This document shows positions 1 through 14,121 of a DNA stretch of 64,000 nt, one piece after another. The DNA is taken from assembly GCF_023705585.1 (NCBI RefSeq), contig NZ_BOQE01000001.1, forward strand, positions 1,688,501 to 1,752,500, in the 5' to 3' direction. Source of the DNA: Collibacillus ludicampi. GTDB taxonomy: Bacteria; Bacillota; Bacilli; Tumebacillales; BOQE01. The notes below the pieces were generated by a model. That model was not told the origin of the DNA. It was given only the letters and a program-made list of their open reading frames with translations, and did not search any database. The first letter of the stretch is position 1. Each line of letters begins with the position of its first letter. Made by a program: the position numbers and the translations under genes.

Positions 1-1527
<1,527 letters not shown>

Positions 1528-1540
1528 GGAGGTAGGCCCT

Positions 1541-4500
1541 ATGCTGGACGTCAACAATTTTGAGTTTATGAAAATCGGGTTGGCTTCTCCCGAAAAGATA
1601 CGCTCATGGTCCCACGGGGAAGTGAAAAAGCCGGAAACGATCAACTATCGAACACTGAAGCCCGAAAAAGAAGGGCTCTTTTGCGAGAAGATTTTTGGTC
1701 CAACGCGTGACTGGGAGTGTCATTGCGGTAAGTACAAACGTGTTCGTTACAAAGGGGTTGTCTGTGATCGCTGCGGCGTGGAGGTTACAAGGGCAAAAGT
1801 ACGACGTGAACGCATGGGGCATATCGAATTAGCCGCACCCGTTTCACATATCTGGTATTTTAAAGGAATCCCCAGCCGAATGGGTCTCGTCCTTGACATG
1901 TCTCCTCGTTCTCTGGAGGAAGTGATCTATTTTGCTGCTTACGTTGTCACCGATCCAGGTGACACGCCGCTCGAGAAGAAACAATTGCTTTCGGAGAAAG
2001 AGTACCGTGCCTATCGTGAAAAATACGGCTACTCGTTCCAGGCGGGAATGGGAGCGGAAGCGATCAAGAAGCTTTTGTTGGAGATCGACTTGGATAAAGA
2101 AGTCGAAATGCTGAAAGAGGAACTGAAGACGGCACAAGGTCAACGGCGCAACCGTGCCGTCAAACGCCTGGAAGTTCTCGAAGCGTTTCGTTCTTCCGGC
2201 AACCATCCATCCTGGATGATTCTCGATGTCCTTCCGGTCATTCCGCCTGAGCTTCGACCGATGGTTCAACTGGATGGCGGGCGCTTCGCGACTTCCGACT
2301 TGAATGACCTGTACCGGCGTGTGATTAACCGGAACAATCGCTTGAAGCGTCTTTTGGATCTGGGAGCTCCAGATATCATCGTTCAAAACGAAAAACGCAT
2401 GTTGCAAGAGGCGGTTGACGCGTTGATCGACAACGGTCGTCGCGGTCGTCCTGTAACGGGTCCGGGCAACCGTCCTCTGAAGTCACTCTCCCATATGCTT
2501 AAAGGGAAACAGGGGCGTTTCCGTCAAAACCTTCTTGGGAAACGCGTGGACTACTCAGGGCGTTCCGTGATTGTGGTCGGTCCGAACTTGAGGATGTATC
2601 AGTGCGGTTTGCCTAAAGAGATGGCGCTGGAGTTGTTCAAGCCGTTTGTCATGAAAGAGCTGGTGGCGAAGAACCTGGCGCATAACATCAAGTCGGCAAA
2701 ACGTAAGGTGGAACGCGTGTCGCCGGAAGTCTGGGATGTCCTTGAGGAAGTGATCAAGGAACACCCTGTTCTGTTAAACCGTGCACCTACCCTTCACCGT
2801 TTGGGTATTCAGGCGTTTGAACCGATTCTGGTTGAAGGTCGTGCAATCAAATTGCACCCGCTTGTGTGTACCGCATACAACGCAGACTTCGACGGTGACC
2901 AAATGGCTGTGCACGTTCCGCTCTCGGCGGAAGCGCAAGCGGAAGCTCGCTTGTTAATGCTTGCGGCGCAAAATATCCTCAACCCGAAAGACGGAAAACC
3001 TGTTGTGACTCCGACACAGGATATGGTGTTGGGATCGTATTATTTGACATTTGACCGTCCGGGTCAACAGGGAGAAGGGCGAGTATTCGCAACCCCTGAA
3101 GAAGCCATTGCCGCGTACAGTGAAGGGCAGATCGGATTGCATACGCGGATTGTCATTCCTGCGAAGGTTCTCGGTAAAACATCGTTCACTCCGGAACAGG
3201 AACAGGCGCTTTTGATTACAACCGTGGGGAAAATCATCTTCAACGAGATTTTCCCGAGTGATTTTCCGTATATTAACAGCTCGAAGCCCGTGAATATCTT
3301 GAAAGGGATTCCGGACGAGTATTTTATCTTCGAGAAAGGCGTCGATGTGCGTCAGAAAGTCAAAGAGTTGCCGATCCAGGAAGCGGTCATCAAGAAGACA
3401 TTGGGGATCTTGATTGCTGAGATTTTCAGACGTTACGGCACAACGAAGACGTCAGAGATCCTTGACAAGATCAAGGAACTCGGGTTCAAATACTCGACAA
3501 AAGCAGGGATTACCATTTCCGTTGCCGATATTAAAGTCCCGCAACAGAAATATGACATTCTTGAGGAAGCGGAAGAGAAGGTCAAAACCGTTACCAAGCA
3601 GTATCGACGCGGTTTGATCACGGATGACGAACGTTATGACCGTGTCGTATCGATCTGGAGCCAAGCGAAAGATAAGATTACAGAGGTTCTCATGGGATCG
3701 CTCGATCGCGTGAATCCGATTTATATGATGGCCCACTCTGGAGCGCGCGGTAACGTTTCGCAGATTACGCAGCTTGCGGGTATGCGTGGGTTGATGGCGA
3801 ACCCGTCAGGTCGCATCATCGAGCTGCCGATCAAATCTAACTTCCGCGAGGGGCTCAGCGTTCTTGAATACTTTATTTCCACACACGGTGCCCGCAAAGG
3901 TTTGGCGGATACAGCGCTGCGTACGGCAGACTCCGGCTACCTTACGAGACGTCTCGTGGATGTGGCGCAAGATGTGATTGTCCGTGCGATTGATTGCGGG
4001 ACTGACAAAGGGATCAATGTGGAAGAGATTCGCGATGGCCGCGAAGTGATCGAAGATCTGTTCGACCGTATCAATGGACGTGTGTCTTTCCAACGAATCG
4101 TTCATCCGGAAACAGGTGAAGTGATCGTTGAGAAGAATGAATTGATCGATGAAGAGAAGGCGAACAAGATTGTGGATGCAGGCATTACGTCTGTAACCAT
4201 CCGTTCCGTATTGACGTGTCGCACTCGTCACGGTGTCTGCGTAAGATGCTACGGACGCAATCTTGCTACCGGCAGAATGGTGGAGATCGGTGAGGCTGTC
4301 GGTATCATTGCCGCACAATCGATCGGAGAACCGGGTACACAATTGACGATGCGTACGTTCCACACCGGCGGTGTGGCGGGTGATGATATCACCCAAGGTT
4401 TGCCGCGGATTCAAGAATTGTTTGAAGCGCGCAATCCGAAAGGTCAAGCAATCATTACGGAGATTCATGGTGAAATCACCGACATCCGTGAAGCAAAAGA

Positions 4501-5188
4501 CAAACGTGAAATTGAAGTGACTGGTGAAGCGGAAGTCAAAGTATATTCCGTGCCTTACGGCTCTCGTATTCGCGTGGCTGTTGGCCAGAAGGTAGAACCA
4601 GGAGACGAACTCACCGAAGGCTCTGTCGACCCGAAAGATATGCTGAAAGTGAAAGGCATGCGCGGCGTGCAGAAGTATATCTTGCGTGAAGTGCAACGCG
4701 TTTACCGCTTACAAGGTGTGGAAATTGACGATAAGCATATCGAAGTCATGGTGCGGCAGATGTTGCGCAAGGTGCGGATCGTGGATCCAGGAGATACCGA
4801 TTTGCTGCCGGGTACGTACGTGGATATCCACGATTACGAAGAAGCGAACCAGAAAGCGTTTATGGAGGATAAAGAGCCTGCTGTAGCAAGACCCGCTTTG
4901 CTCGGTATCACGAAGGCTTCTCTCGAAACCGACTCGTTCCTGTCGGCAGCTTCCTTCCAGGAAACGACGCGCGTGCTGACAGATGCGGCGATCAAAGGGA
5001 AGGTTGACCGCTTGCTGGGGCTCAAGGAAAACGTGATTATCGGTAAACTCGTGCCTGCGGGTACAGGGATGTCAAGATATCGCAATATCCGACTTGAAAC
5101 GGAATCAGAGCAAGAACAGAAAGTGGAAGAGCCAGCGGGAGAAGTGCAGGCGCATGTGGAAAAGAGCATTGAAGTGGAAACAGTTTGA
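1541..5188 (+). CDS. rpoC: RNA polymerase beta prime subunit
   Basis: This is the largest RNA polymerase subunit and carries the catalytic magnesium. The 1215 residues match the Bacillus length of about 1200. An N-terminal four-cysteine zinc site is visible (CHCGKYKR then CDRCG, about residues 60-78). The [12 protein letters not shown] active-site loop lies near residue 450, and a second cysteine cluster ([13 protein letters not shown]) near residue 900. The start ATG has a GGGAGG ribosome binding site, and the gene is co-transcribed with rpoB. Confidence 0.99.
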   Translation: MLDVNNFEFMKIGLASPEKIRSWSHGEVKKPETINYRTLKPEKEGLFCEKIFGPTRDWECHCGKYKRVRYKGVVCDRCGVEVTRAKVRRERMGHIELAAPVSHIWYFKGIPSRMGLVLDMSPRSLEEVIYFAAYVVTDPGDTPLEKKQLLSEKEYRAYREKYGYSFQAGMGAEAIKKLLLEIDLDKEVEMLKEELKTAQGQRRNRAVKRLEVLEAFRSSGNHPSWMILDVLPVIPPELRPMVQLDGGRFATSDLNDLYRRVINRNNRLKRLLDLGAPDIIVQNEKRMLQEAVDALIDNGRRGRPVTGPGNRPLKSLSHMLKGKQGRFRQNLLGKRVDYSGRSVIVVGPNLRMYQCGLPKEMALELFKPFVMKELVAKNLAHNIKSAKRKVERVSPEVWDVLEEVIKEHPVLLNRAPTLHRLGIQAFEPILVEGRAIKLHPLVCTAYNADFDGDQMAVHVPLSAEAQAEARLLMLAAQNILNPKDGKPVVTPTQDMVLGSYYLTFDRPGQQGEGRVFATPEEAIAAYSEGQIGLHTRIVIPAKVLGKTSFTPEQEQALLITTVGKIIFNEIFPSDFPYINSSKPVNILKGIPDEYFIFEKGVDVRQKVKELPIQEAVIKKTLGILIAEIFRRYGTTKTSEILDKIKELGFKYSTKAGITISVADIKVPQQKYDILEEAEEKVKTVTKQYRRGLITDDERYDRVVSIWSQAKDKITEVLMGSLDRVNPIYMMAHSGARGNVSQITQLAGMRGLMANPSGRIIELPIKSNFREGLSVLEYFISTHGARKGLADTALRTADSGYLTRRLVDVAQDVIVRAIDCGTDKGINVEEIRDGREVIEDLFDRINGRVSFQRIVHPETGEVIVEKNELIDEEKANKIVDAGITSVTIRSVLTCRTRHGVCVRCYGRNLATGRMVEIGEAVGIIAAQSIGEPGTQLTMRTFHTGGVAGDDITQGLPRIQELFEARNPKGQAIITEIHGEITDIREAKDKREIEVTGEAEVKVYSVPYGSRIRVAVGQKVEPGDELTEGSVDPKDMLKVKGMRGVQKYILREVQRVYRLQGVEIDDKHIEVMVRQMLRKVRIVDPGDTDLLPGTYVDIHDYEEANQKAFMEDKEPAVARPALLGITKASLETDSFLSAASFQETTRVLTDAAIKGKVDRLLGLKENVIIGKLVPAGTGMSRYRNIRLETESEQEQKVEEPAGEVQAHVEKSIEVETV

Positions 5189-5216
5189 AATTCCTGCTGT
5201 CCAAGCGTGATTCGAA

Positions 5217-5249
5217 GTGCGTTTCGGCGGGTGTAGCGCCGGAACGCAC
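5217..5249 (+). terminator. Hairpin after rpoC
   Basis: A 13-bp stem (5217-5229 with 5237-5249, one G.T pair) and a 7-base loop lie 28 bases after the rpoC stop. No good T-run follows, so it may be a weak or factor-dependent terminator, or a 3' end stabiliser. Confidence 0.5.
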
Positions 5250-5316
5250 ACTTTCACGTACACATGTTTAACAATCAATGCTGGTGAACTTTTTTTGATT
5301 TTGCTAAAAAGCTTTG

Positions 5317-5345
5317 TTGACATGCAAAGATTGTACTGCTAAAAT
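5317..5345 (+). promoter_or_regulatory. Sigma-A promoter for rplGB-rpsL-rpsG-fusA-tuf
   Basis: TTGACA (5317-5322), a 17-base spacer and TAAAAT (5340-5345) lie about 50 bases before the rplGB start. The match is near consensus and suggests the str operon can start here independently of rpoBC. Confidence 0.75.
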
Positions 5346-5397
5346 CATTTAGTGTGCCCAATGGTTCGTCTCATCGTGCTCAAGGGGGTAGGTCATC

Positions 5398-5649
5398 ATG
5401 CCGTATGATCGTATCAAACGTGCAAAGAAACTTGCGATCGGTACGAATCAAACCACAAAGGCCCTAGAGCAAGCGACAGCCAAAGAAGTGTATGTTGCTA
5501 AAGATGCTGAACGACGCCTCGTTTCAAATATTGAAGGGCTAAGTAAACAAAGGAATATACCACTTGTCTGGGTCGAGTCGATGAAAGAACTCGGCAAGGC
5601 GTGTGGGATTGCAGTTGGTGCTGCGGCGGCGGCAATCATCGAAGAATAA
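5398..5649 (+). CDS. rplGB: Ribosomal protein L7Ae-like, kink-turn RNA-binding (YbxF type)
   Basis: This 83-residue member of the L7Ae/L30e/S12e/Gadd45 fold corresponds to Bacillus YbxF, which binds kink-turns in RNA. The family signature is the [29 protein letters not shown]-terminal half, given here as the [12 protein letters not shown] block at about residues 59-70. It sits between rpoC and rpsL exactly as in Bacillus. The ATG follows an AAGGGGG ribosome binding site. Confidence 0.93.
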   Translation: MPYDRIKRAKKLAIGTNQTTKALEQATAKEVYVAKDAERRLVSNIEGLSKQRNIPLVWVESMKELGKACGIAVGAAAAAIIEE

Positions 5650-5667
5650 GGCGTTTGGCCTTTTTCG
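5648..5667 (+). terminator. Short hairpin and T-run between rplGB and rpsL
   Basis: AAGGC, a 5-base loop and GCCTT are followed by TTTTT directly after the rplGB stop. The 5-bp stem is too short for a strong terminator; partial attenuation before rpsL is possible. Confidence 0.35.
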
Positions 5668-5725
5668 TTTGTCGATGAATGAACCGCCTGGCTCTGTGGA
5701 CTTGAAAATCGAAGGAGGTGTAGTT

Positions 5726-6145
5726 ATGCCGACGATTAACCAGCTTGTGCGCAAAGGTCGCAAATCGATTGAAAAGAAATCGACCGCACCGGCGCTGCAA
5801 AAAGGCTACAATAGTTTTGCGAAGGAACAAACCGATCTTCCTTCTCCGCAAAAACGTGGTGTTTGCACTCGTGTGGGTACGATGACACCGAAGAAGCCGA
5901 ACTCCGCGCTTCGTAAATATGCGCGCGTTCGTTTGTCGAATGGAATTGAGGTTACCGCATATATCCCGGGTATCGGCCACAATCTTCAAGAGCACTCCGT
6001 GGTACTCGTTCGCGGAGGACGTGTGAAAGACCTTCCGGGGGTACGTTATCATATCGTTCGTGGTGCACTCGACACTGCAGGTGTGAAAGATCGTATGCAA
6101 GGTCGCTCGAAATATGGTGCGAAGCGTCCGAAGGATAAGAAATAA
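5726..6145 (+). CDS. rpsL: 30S ribosomal protein S12
   Basis: S12 lies in the decoding centre and is the classic streptomycin-resistance target. The start is the ATG giving [12 protein letters not shown], with GAAGGAGG seven bases upstream; this yields 139 residues, the normal length. The [20 protein letters not shown] and GHNLQEHS blocks are present. The lysine in the TPKKPNS loop is the streptomycin-sensitive form. It is first of the str operon order rpsL-rpsG-fusA-tuf. Confidence 0.98.
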   Translation: MPTINQLVRKGRKSIEKKSTAPALQKGYNSFAKEQTDLPSPQKRGVCTRVGTMTPKKPNSALRKYARVRLSNGIEVTAYIPGIGHNLQEHSVVLVRGGRVKDLPGVRYHIVRGALDTAGVKDRMQGRSKYGAKRPKDKK

Positions 6146-6158
6146 AACTGTGAGCTGA

Positions 6159-6650
<492 letters not shown>

Positions 6651-6713
6651 GATCAGCGCAATGTGCAAACCCTGTAGGCTTCGCGAGATATGCGGAGAAA
6701 GGAGGATGTCTCT

Positions 6714-8786
6714 ATGGCTCGTCAGTTCCCTTTAGAGAAAACGAGAAATATCGGGATCATGGCGCATATTGATGCGGGTAAAACGACAACTACGGAGCGC
6801 ATTCTGTTCTATACGGGCCGCGTCCATAAGATCGGGGAAGTGCACGAAGGTGCAGCGACGATGGACTGGATGGTACAAGAGCAAGAGCGCGGGATTACGA
6901 TTACTTCGGCCGCTACGACCGCTCAGTGGAAGGGTCACCGCATTAATATTATCGACACGCCAGGTCACGTGGACTTCACTGTTGAAGTTGAACGTTCGTT
7001 GCGCGTGCTTGACGGTGCGGTTGGTGTATTTTGTGCGAAAGGTGGCGTAGAGCCCCAATCCGAAACGGTATGGCGTCAAGCTGACAAATATCACGTACCA
7101 CGTATTGCTTATGTGAACAAAATGGACATCCTCGGTGCAGATTTCTATCGCGCTGTTGAACAAATGCGTGATCGTTTGAAGGCGAACGCTGTGCCGATTC
7201 AATTGCCAATCGGAGCAGAGGATACCTTCCAAGGGATCGTTGACTTGGTTGAGATGAAAGCGATCATTTACAAAGACGATCTCGGAAAAGTATCCGAAGC
7301 TACCGAGATTCCGGATGAGCTCAAAGAGAAAGCGGAAGAGTATCGCACGAATTTGGTCGAAGCGGTAGCTGAGCTTGATGAAGAGCTTATGATGAAGTAC
7401 CTCGAGGGTGAAGAAATCACCACTGAGGAGATCAAGCGAGTACTGCGCAAAGGAACATGTAACGTACAGATCGTTCCTGTACTCTGCGGATCTTCCTATA
7501 AGAACAAAGGGGTTCAACCGCTGCTCGACGCCGTTGTTGAGTACTTGCCTTCGCCTATCGATGTACCGGCGATCAAAGGGTTTACGGAAGATGGCGAAGA
7601 GGTTGAACGTCATTCCAGTGACGATGAACCATTTGCGGCACTGGCTTTCAAGATCATGACAGACCCGTACGTTGGTAAGCTTGCATTCTTCCGTGTGTAT
7701 TCCGGTGTATTAAACTCTGGATCTTACGTACTTAACTCGACCAAGAACAAGCGTGAGCGTATCGGGCGTATTCTGCAAATGCACGCGAATCACCGCGAGG
7801 AGATTTCGACCGTTTATGCTGGCGATATCGCCGCCGCTGTGGGCTTGAAAGACACGACAACCGGTGATACGCTGTGTGATGAGAAAAATATTGTGATCCT
7901 GGAATCGATGGAATTCCCGGAACCGGTGATCAACGTCGCGATCGAGCCGAAGACGAAGGCGGATCAAGACAAGATGGGGATTGCTCTTGCCAAACTTGCG
8001 GAAGAGGATCCGACCTTCAAAACATGGACCGATCAAGAAACCGGACAGACGATTATCGCTGGTATGGGCGAACTGCACCTCGAAATCATCGTTGACCGTT
8101 TGCAACGCGAATTTAAAGTGGATGCAAACGTGGGTAAGCCGCAAGTAGCTTATAAGGAAACAATCAAAGGTAAAACGAAGATTGAAGGTAAGTTTGTTCG
8201 TCAATCCGGTGGTAAAGGTCAATACGGTCACGTCTGGTTGGAAATCGAACCCCTCGAACGTGGACAAGGATACATCTTCGAGAACAAAATCGTCGGTGGG
8301 GTCGTTCCGAAAGAATATATTCCTGCTGTTGACGCCGGTGTGCAGGAAGCTATGCAAAACGGTGTTCTCGCAGGTTATCCGTTGATTGACATCAAAGTCA
8401 CACTTGTAGACGGTTCGTACCACGACGTCGACTCTTCGGAAATGGCGTTCAAGATTGCAGGTTCTATGGCTCTCAAAGCCGGCGCACTTAAAGCGGATCC
8501 TGTGCTGCTTGAGCCGATCATGCGCGTTGAGGTTACCGTTCCGGAAGAATACATGGGAGATATCATGGGAGATATCAACTCTCGCCGGGGACGTATCGAA
8601 GGTATGGAAGCGCGCGCGGGCGCACAAGTCATCCGCGGATATGTGCCGCTTTCCGAGATGTTTGGATATGCGACATCTCTTCGTTCGCGTACACAAGGGC
8701 GCGGCGTTTACTCAATGGAGTTCTATTCCTATGAGGAAGTACCGCGTTCCATCGCCGAAGAGATCATCGCTAAGAATAAAGGTTAA
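6714..8786 (+). CDS. fusA: Elongation factor G
   Basis: EF-G is the translocase GTPase of 690 residues. The start ATG gives [25 protein letters not shown], with an AAAGGAGG site before it. GTPase motifs are AHIDAGKT (about 17-24), the switch [10 protein letters not shown] and NKMD. Downstream domains keep the HLEIIVDRL and GKGQYGHVW blocks. It is co-transcribed with rpsG and tuf. Confidence 0.99.
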   Translation: MARQFPLEKTRNIGIMAHIDAGKTTTTERILFYTGRVHKIGEVHEGAATMDWMVQEQERGITITSAATTAQWKGHRINIIDTPGHVDFTVEVERSLRVLDGAVGVFCAKGGVEPQSETVWRQADKYHVPRIAYVNKMDILGADFYRAVEQMRDRLKANAVPIQLPIGAEDTFQGIVDLVEMKAIIYKDDLGKVSEATEIPDELKEKAEEYRTNLVEAVAELDEELMMKYLEGEEITTEEIKRVLRKGTCNVQIVPVLCGSSYKNKGVQPLLDAVVEYLPSPIDVPAIKGFTEDGEEVERHSSDDEPFAALAFKIMTDPYVGKLAFFRVYSGVLNSGSYVLNSTKNKRERIGRILQMHANHREEISTVYAGDIAAAVGLKDTTTGDTLCDEKNIVILESMEFPEPVINVAIEPKTKADQDKMGIALAKLAEEDPTFKTWTDQETGQTIIAGMGELHLEIIVDRLQREFKVDANVGKPQVAYKETIKGKTKIEGKFVRQSGGKGQYGHVWLEIEPLERGQGYIFENKIVGGVVPKEYIPAVDAGVQEAMQNGVLAGYPLIDIKVTLVDGSYHDVDSSEMAFKIAGSMALKAGALKADPVLLEPIMRVEVTVPEEYMGDIMGDINSRRGRIEGMEARAGAQVIRGYVPLSEMFGYATSLRSRTQGRGVYSMEFYSYEEVPRSIAEEIIAKNKG

Positions 8787-8818
8787 TCCTACCACTTTAT
8801 ATCAAGGAGTGAAGCAAA

Positions 8819-10009
8819 ATGGCAAAAGCAAAATTTGAGCGTACCAAACCCCACGTTAACATTGGTACAATCGGTCACGTTGACCATGGTAAAACCACTT
8901 TGACCGCTGCGATTACAACCGTTCTTGCGCAACGCGGTAAGGCGCAAGCTATGGCATACGACGCGATCGATAAAGCTCCGGAAGAACGTGAACGCGGAAT
9001 TACCATTAATACCGCTCACGTTGAGTATGAAACAGATAACCGTCACTATGCACACGTTGACTGCCCAGGCCACGCTGACTATGTGAAAAACATGATCACC
9101 GGTGCAGCGCAAATGGACGGTGCGATCCTCGTTGTTTCCGCTGCTGACGGTCCGATGCCGCAAACTCGCGAGCACATCCTGCTCTCCCGTCAGGTAGGCG
9201 TTCCTTACATCGTAGTATTCATGAACAAGTGCGACATGGTTGACGACGAAGAGTTGCTCGAGCTCGTTGAAATGGAAATTCGTGACCTTCTCACCGAATA
9301 CGAATTCCCGGGAGACGAAGTTCCGGTCATCCGTGGTTCTGCTCTGAAAGCTCTTGAAGATCCGAACGGCGAATGGGCTAAGAAAATCGACGAACTCATG
9401 GCTGCTGTTGACTCCTATATTCCGGAGCCGGCTCGTGAAACCGATAAGCCTTTCTTGATGCCTGTTGAGGACGTATTCACGATCACGGGTCGTGGTACAG
9501 TTGCTACCGGTCGTGTTGAGCGCGGTGTTCTCAAAGTTGGTGACGAAGTTGAAATCGTTGGTCTCGCTGAAGAAACCCGCAAAACGGTTGCTACCGGTAT
9601 TGAAATGTTCCGTAAGCTCCTCGATAGCGCACAAGCTGGGGATAATATCGGTGCTCTTCTCCGCGGTATCGATCGTAAAGACATTGAGCGCGGTCAAGTT
9701 CTCGTGAAACCGGGTTCCATCAACCCGCACACCAAGTTCAAAGCTGAAGTGTACGTCTTGACGAAAGAAGAAGGCGGCCGCCATACTCCGTTCTTCAACG
9801 GCTACCGTCCTCAATTCTATGTACGTACAACAGACGTGACCGGTATCGTTAAGCTTCCGGAAGGTACCGAGATGGTCATGCCTGGCGACAACATCACACT
9901 CGATGTTGAGTTGATCGCTCCGATCGCTCTCGAAGAAGGTACACGTTTTGCTATCCGTGAGGGTGGCCGTACTGTAGGTGCTGGTGTTGTAACTTCTATC
10001 ATTGAATAA
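8819..10009 (+). CDS. tuf: Elongation factor Tu
   Basis: EF-Tu is the GTPase that delivers aminoacyl-tRNA; 396 residues is the family length. GTPase motifs are GHVDHGKT (19-26), DCPGHADY and NKCD. The start follows AAGGAG. Codon use is strongly biased, as expected for one of the most abundant proteins. A strong terminator ends the transcript 20 bases after the stop. Confidence 0.99.
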   Translation: MAKAKFERTKPHVNIGTIGHVDHGKTTLTAAITTVLAQRGKAQAMAYDAIDKAPEERERGITINTAHVEYETDNRHYAHVDCPGHADYVKNMITGAAQMDGAILVVSAADGPMPQTREHILLSRQVGVPYIVVFMNKCDMVDDEELLELVEMEIRDLLTEYEFPGDEVPVIRGSALKALEDPNGEWAKKIDELMAAVDSYIPEPARETDKPFLMPVEDVFTITGRGTVATGRVERGVLKVGDEVEIVGLAEETRKTVATGIEMFRKLLDSAQAGDNIGALLRGIDRKDIERGQVLVKPGSINPHTKFKAEVYVLTKEEGGRHTPFFNGYRPQFYVRTTDVTGIVKLPEGTEMVMPGDNITLDVELIAPIALEEGTRFAIREGGRTVGAGVVTSIIE

Positions 10010-10028
10010 TGATAGATTTCATGGAATT

Positions 10029-10055
10029 AGCCGAATCCGATGGGTTCGGCTTTTC
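10029..10055 (+). terminator. Intrinsic terminator of the str operon
   Basis: The stem AGCCGAATCC pairs with GGGTTCGGCT (10 bp, one T.G pair) around a GAT loop and is followed by TTTT. Confidence 0.85.
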
Positions 10056-10091
10056 TATTGCCACAGTTTCTTTTCGTGATCAATGGATTTC

Positions 10092-10444
10092 ATTGAGAAT
10101 AAGGTAGTCCCCCATGTCGCATGGGCGGTGCCATCATAGGATAAAAAATTTCTTGTACAGGATGAGAGATATAAAGCTAACCAATAAAACGGAGTGGCTT
10201 TTGGGTGGGTGTATCGCATTGCGGCGCAGAGGTAAGTTGAAGGTCGTTCCGCTTCCTATATACCGTTAAAAGGCATATGCTTTGCGCGTAATTGCGACTT
10301 TGGAGGTCGTCTTGCGACATTTGTTTTGTTTATCTTCCAAGCAAGACGCCCTCCACGGAGCATGAGCGCAAAGCATATGCCTCAATGACGCCCTTCTCCG
10401 AACCCAAGCGCAAAGCGATGCACCCACCCAAGCACTAGTTTTCT
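10092..10444 (-). repeat. Nested palindromic repeat, copy 1 (full length, reversed)
   Basis: This is one of three copies of an element seen also near 35.9 and 41.7 kb; this copy is on the - strand. The outer arms (10201-10223 and 10409-10431) match at 21 of 23 positions. A middle pair (10272-10287 with 10366-10381) is a perfect 16-bp inverted repeat, and an inner pair (10301-10315 with 10341-10355) matches at 14 of 15. A tail of about 100 bases (10098-10200) aligns with the tails of the other copies. It fills most of the gap between the tuf terminator and the rpsJ promoter. I see no plausible reading frame in it. Confidence 0.85.
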
Positions 10445-10486
10445 CAGTGGAGACCGAGATTTTTTTGTAAACATGCATAAAAAGAC

Positions 10487-10515
10487 TTGAGTTTATCCTG
10501 TGCTTTAATTATAAT
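10487..10515 (+). promoter_or_regulatory. Sigma-A promoter of the S10-spc-alpha clusters
   Basis: TTGAGT (10487-10492), a 17-base spacer and a perfect TATAAT (10510-10515) lie about 130 bases before rpsJ. Confidence 0.8.
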
Positions 10516-10560
10516 TTTGTATTGTTGGTCTTAGACTGCAATGATGCGAAAGGTTGCTGA

Positions 10561-10956
<396 letters not shown>

Positions 10957-11003
10957 TGTTCGAAAATATATGTGCTAGGAGAACTCCTAGGGAGGTGGCA
11001 AGA

Positions 11004-11627
11004 ATGAAAGGTATCTTGGGACGTAAACTTGGGATGACCCAAGTATTCACCGAAGACGGTAATGTTGTTCCTGTTACTGTCATCGAAGCGGGTCCTTGCG
11101 TGGTTTTGCAAAAGAAAGACCTACAAAATGACGGTTATGAGGCAGTACAACTCGGTTTTGCTGATAAAAAGAAGGCGAACAAACCGGAAGCGGGTCACGC
11201 AGCAAAAGCAGGGACCACCCCTAAGCGCTACGTTCGCGAACTTCGCGGAGTAAATCTTGCCGATTATGAGGTCGGACAAGTAATCAAAGCGGATACATTT
11301 GCACCTGGTGACATCGTTGATGTTACGGGTATCTCCAAAGGTAAAGGTTTTGCCGGTGCGATTAAACGGCACAATCAAGCGAGAGGTCCGATGGCACACG
11401 GTTCACGTTACCATCGTGGTCCCGGTTCGCTTGGCGCAATTGCTCCGAATCGCGTTTTCAAAGGTCAAACCTTACCTGGACGTATGGGCGGCGAGCGAGT
11501 AACGGTACAAAATCTCGAAATCGTCAAGGTGGATCCGGAACGTAACCTGATTCTCGTTAAAGGTTCTGTACCCGGTCCCAAAAAGTCTTTTGTAACTATC
11601 AAAACGGCTATCAAGTCTGGCAAATAA
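11004..11627 (+). CDS. rplC: 50S ribosomal protein L3
   Basis: L3 binds 23S rRNA near the peptidyl transferase centre. The start ATG gives [15 protein letters not shown] with GGGAGGTGG upstream; 207 residues. The long loop that reaches the catalytic centre contains [17 protein letters not shown] (about 126-142). Confidence 0.98.
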   Translation: MKGILGRKLGMTQVFTEDGNVVPVTVIEAGPCVVLQKKDLQNDGYEAVQLGFADKKKANKPEAGHAAKAGTTPKRYVRELRGVNLADYEVGQVIKADTFAPGDIVDVTGISKGKGFAGAIKRHNQARGPMAHGSRYHRGPGSLGAIAPNRVFKGQTLPGRMGGERVTVQNLEIVKVDPERNLILVKGSVPGPKKSFVTIKTAIKSGK

Positions 11628-11656
11628 AGAAATTTCTTAGGAAAGGAGGAGCATAC

Positions 11657-12280
11657 ATGCCGAAAGTTCCTGTTTACAACGTATCTGGTGAACAAGTGGG
11701 GGAAATTGAGTTATCCGAAGCAATCTTCGGTGTTACCCCGAATCAACATGTGATGCATGAAGCGGTCTTAATGCAATTAGCAAGCGAGCGTCGTGGTACA
11801 CACGCGACAAAAAATCGTGCGGCAGTTCGTGGTGGTGGCCGCAAGCCATGGCGCCAAAAAGGAACCGGACGTGCTCGTCAGGGCTCGATACGCGCGCCTC
11901 AATGGGTGGGTGGTGGTACCGTATTTGGTCCGCAGCCGCGTTCCTACGCATATAAACTTCCTAAAAAAGTGCGTCGTCTGGCATTGAAATCAGCACTCTC
12001 TACGAAGGTGAACACGAACTCCATCATCGTTCTTGACGAACTGAAGATGGATGCACCGAAAACCAAAGAGATGGTAAAAATCCTCTCGAATATTAAAGCT
12101 GCTAACAAAGCTTTGGTTGTAGGTCTCGAAACACAAGGGAACGTTGCATTGTCTTCCCGCAACATTCCTGGTGTGAAGTATGTTTCGGCAACCGGTATCA
12201 ACGTGTATGATCTGTTGTATCATGACTCTCTCGTCATCACAAAAGACGCGGTTGCGAAAGTGGAGGAGGTGTTTGCGTAA
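11657..12280 (+). CDS. rplD: 50S ribosomal protein L4
   Basis: L4 lines the nascent-peptide exit tunnel; mutations in its loop confer macrolide resistance. The basic loop with [23 protein letters not shown] is at about residues 55-77 (key part [14 protein letters not shown]). 207 residues, AAAGGAGG site. The stop overlaps the rplW start by one base. Confidence 0.98.
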   Translation: MPKVPVYNVSGEQVGEIELSEAIFGVTPNQHVMHEAVLMQLASERRGTHATKNRAAVRGGGRKPWRQKGTGRARQGSIRAPQWVGGGTVFGPQPRSYAYKLPKKVRRLALKSALSTKVNTNSIIVLDELKMDAPKTKEMVKILSNIKAANKALVVGLETQGNVALSSRNIPGVKYVSATGINVYDLLYHDSLVITKDAVAKVEEVFA

Positions 12281-12570
12281 TGAAGAACCCTCGTGATATT
12301 ATCAAACGTCCTGTCATCACGGAACGCAGCACCGATTTGATGGAACAAAACAAGTACGCTTTTGAAGTGGATCTTAAAGCGAACAAAACGGAAATCAAGC
12401 AAGCAATCGAAGAAATTTTCGGCGTGAAGGTTGCGAAAGTGAACACGATGCGTGTTCCTTCCAAACAAAAGCGTGTCGGTCGATTTGTAGGTCGTACATC
12501 TGAATGGAAGAAAGCGATCGTCACATTGGCTCCAGATTCAAAACCGATATCTTTCTTTGAAGGGGCTTAA
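12280..12570 (+). CDS. rplW: 50S ribosomal protein L23
   Basis: L23 sits at the tunnel exit and docks trigger factor and SRP. It has 96 residues with the [13 protein letters not shown] start region. The ATG overlaps the rplD stop (TAATG), so translation is coupled, and its site GGAGGTG lies in the rplD 3' end. Confidence 0.98.
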   Translation: MKNPRDIIKRPVITERSTDLMEQNKYAFEVDLKANKTEIKQAIEEIFGVKVAKVNTMRVPSKQKRVGRFVGRTSEWKKAIVTLAPDSKPISFFEGA

Positions 12571-12600
12571 AATATTTGAGTGATAAAGGAGGGTAAGATT

Positions 12601-13431
12601 GTGGGCATCAAAAAGTATAAACCCACGTCACCTGGCCGCCGTTTCATGTCAGTGTTGACTTTTGAGGAAATCACAACTGACAAACCCGAAAAATCTCTCC
12701 TTGCACCGCTGAAAAAGAACGCGGGACGTAACAACCAAGGTAAGATCACAACCCGTCATCACGGCGGCGGTCATAAGCGCAAATATCGTATCATCGACTT
12801 TAAGCGTAACAAAGACGGCATTCCGGGACGTGTTGCCACGATCGAATACGATCCGAACCGTTCCGCAAACATCGCGCTGATCAATTATGTCGATGGCGAA
12901 AAAAGATATATCATTGCACCTCTCGGTCTTAAAGTGGGTGACACGGTAGTTTCTGGCCCGGATGTTGATATTAAGGTGGGTAACTGCTTGCCTCTGGCAA
13001 ACATTCCGGTCGGTACAGTCATTCACAACATTGAGCTTAAGCCTGGAAAAGGCGGACAGCTTGCGCGTGCAGCAGGTGCAGAAGCACAATTGCTCGCAAA
13101 GGAAGGCGCTTATTGTCATGTGCGACTGGCTTCCGGCGAAGTGCGCTTGATTCGTTCTGAATGCCGCGCAACGATCGGTCAAGTAGGTAACCTCGATCAT
13201 GAAAATGTGAACTTGGGGAAAGCGGGTCGCTCCCGTTGGTTGGGTCGTCGTCCTACCGTTCGCGGGGTCGTTATGAACCCGAATGACCATCCGCACGGTG
13301 GTGGTGAAGGCCGCGCTCCGATTGGACGCAAGTCTCCGATGTCTCCTTGGGGTAAACCTACGCTCGGTAAGAAAACGCGTAAGAAAAACAAACCATCGAA
13401 TAAATATATTGTTCGTCCGCGTAAGAAATAA
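12601..13431 (+). CDS. rplB: 50S ribosomal protein L2
   Basis: L2 is essential for subunit association and the peptidyl transferase centre. I chose the GTG that gives 276 residues beginning (M)[13 protein letters not shown], preceded by AAAGGAGGG; an upstream ATG overlaps that site. The catalytic-histidine block [16 protein letters not shown] is present near residue 225. Confidence 0.98.
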   Translation: MGIKKYKPTSPGRRFMSVLTFEEITTDKPEKSLLAPLKKNAGRNNQGKITTRHHGGGHKRKYRIIDFKRNKDGIPGRVATIEYDPNRSANIALINYVDGEKRYIIAPLGLKVGDTVVSGPDVDIKVGNCLPLANIPVGTVIHNIELKPGKGGQLARAAGAEAQLLAKEGAYCHVRLASGEVRLIRSECRATIGQVGNLDHENVNLGKAGRSRWLGRRPTVRGVVMNPNDHPHGGGEGRAPIGRKSPMSPWGKPTLGKKTRKKNKPSNKYIVRPRKK

Positions 13432-13463
13432 GCTTCTATTCATTTTTGAAGGGAGGTACATGC

Positions 13464-13742
13464 ATGTCGCGTTCGCTGAAGAAAGGTCCGTTTGCTGATG
13501 AGCATCTTTTAAAGAAAATTGAAGCGATGAACGCAGCAGGAGAGAAGAAAGTTATCAAAACTTGGTCTCGTCGCTCAACAATTTTCCCGCAATTTGTAGG
13601 TCATACGATCGCTGTATACGATGGCCGCAAACATGTACCGGTTTACATTACGGAAGATATGGTTGGACACAAGCTCGGTGAATTCGCTCCAACCCGAACC
13701 TATAAAGGGCATGATTATGACGAGAAGACTTCCCGTCGTTAA
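13464..13742 (+). CDS. rpsS: 30S ribosomal protein S19
   Basis: S19 binds 16S rRNA in the 30S head with S13. The start gives [14 protein letters not shown], behind AAGGGAGG, and 92 residues. An in-frame upstream ATG overlaps the ribosome binding site and was not used. The HNGKKHVPVYI-like block appears as [10 protein letters not shown]. Confidence 0.97.
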   Translation: MSRSLKKGPFADEHLLKKIEAMNAAGEKKVIKTWSRRSTIFPQFVGHTIAVYDGRKHVPVYITEDMVGHKLGEFAPTRTYKGHDYDEKTSRR

Positions 13743-13773
13743 TGCAAAACCCCTGTAGAGAGGAGGTTCACTC

Positions 13774-14118
13774 ATGGAAGCAAAAGCAATTGCACGTACT
13801 GTACGGATTGCACCCCGCAAAGTGCGCTTGGTGGTTGATTTGATTCGTGGTAAGCGCGTAGGTGAAGCGCTCGCGATTTTGAAACATACTCCGAAAGCTG
13901 CATCGCCCATCGTTGAGAAAGTATTGAATTCCGCGATCGCGAATGCGGGCCATAATTACAATATGGACGTTGAAAAACTGGTCGTTTCTAAAGCTTTTGT
14001 GGATCAAGGACCGACACTCAAACGTTTCCGTCCTCGTGCGCAAGGCCGTGCTTTCCGCATCCACAAACGTACCAGCCATATTACGATCGTTGTAAGTGAT
14101 GAGAAGAAGGAGGGATAA
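13774..14118 (+). CDS. rplV: 50S ribosomal protein L22
   Basis: L22 lines the exit tunnel with L4 and is a macrolide-resistance locus. 114 residues; the ATG follows GAGAGGAGG. The C-terminal hairpin holds [19 protein letters not shown], the tunnel loop. Confidence 0.97.
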   Translation: MEAKAIARTVRIAPRKVRLVVDLIRGKRVGEALAILKHTPKAASPIVEKVLNSAIANAGHNYNMDVEKLVVSKAFVDQGPTLKRFRPRAQGRAFRIHKRTSHITIVVSDEKKEG

Positions 14119-14121
14119 TGG

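Noticed and set aside
3806-4696. Long minus-strand open frames inside rpoC, fusA and tuf
   Set aside because: They lie opposite highly conserved genes with biased codon use, lack ribosome binding sites and resemble no family; they are mirror frames.
10266-10478. A 70-codon minus-strand frame inside repeat copy 1
   Set aside because: It crosses the palindromic arms and the rpsJ promoter, and is not kept in copies 2 and 3.
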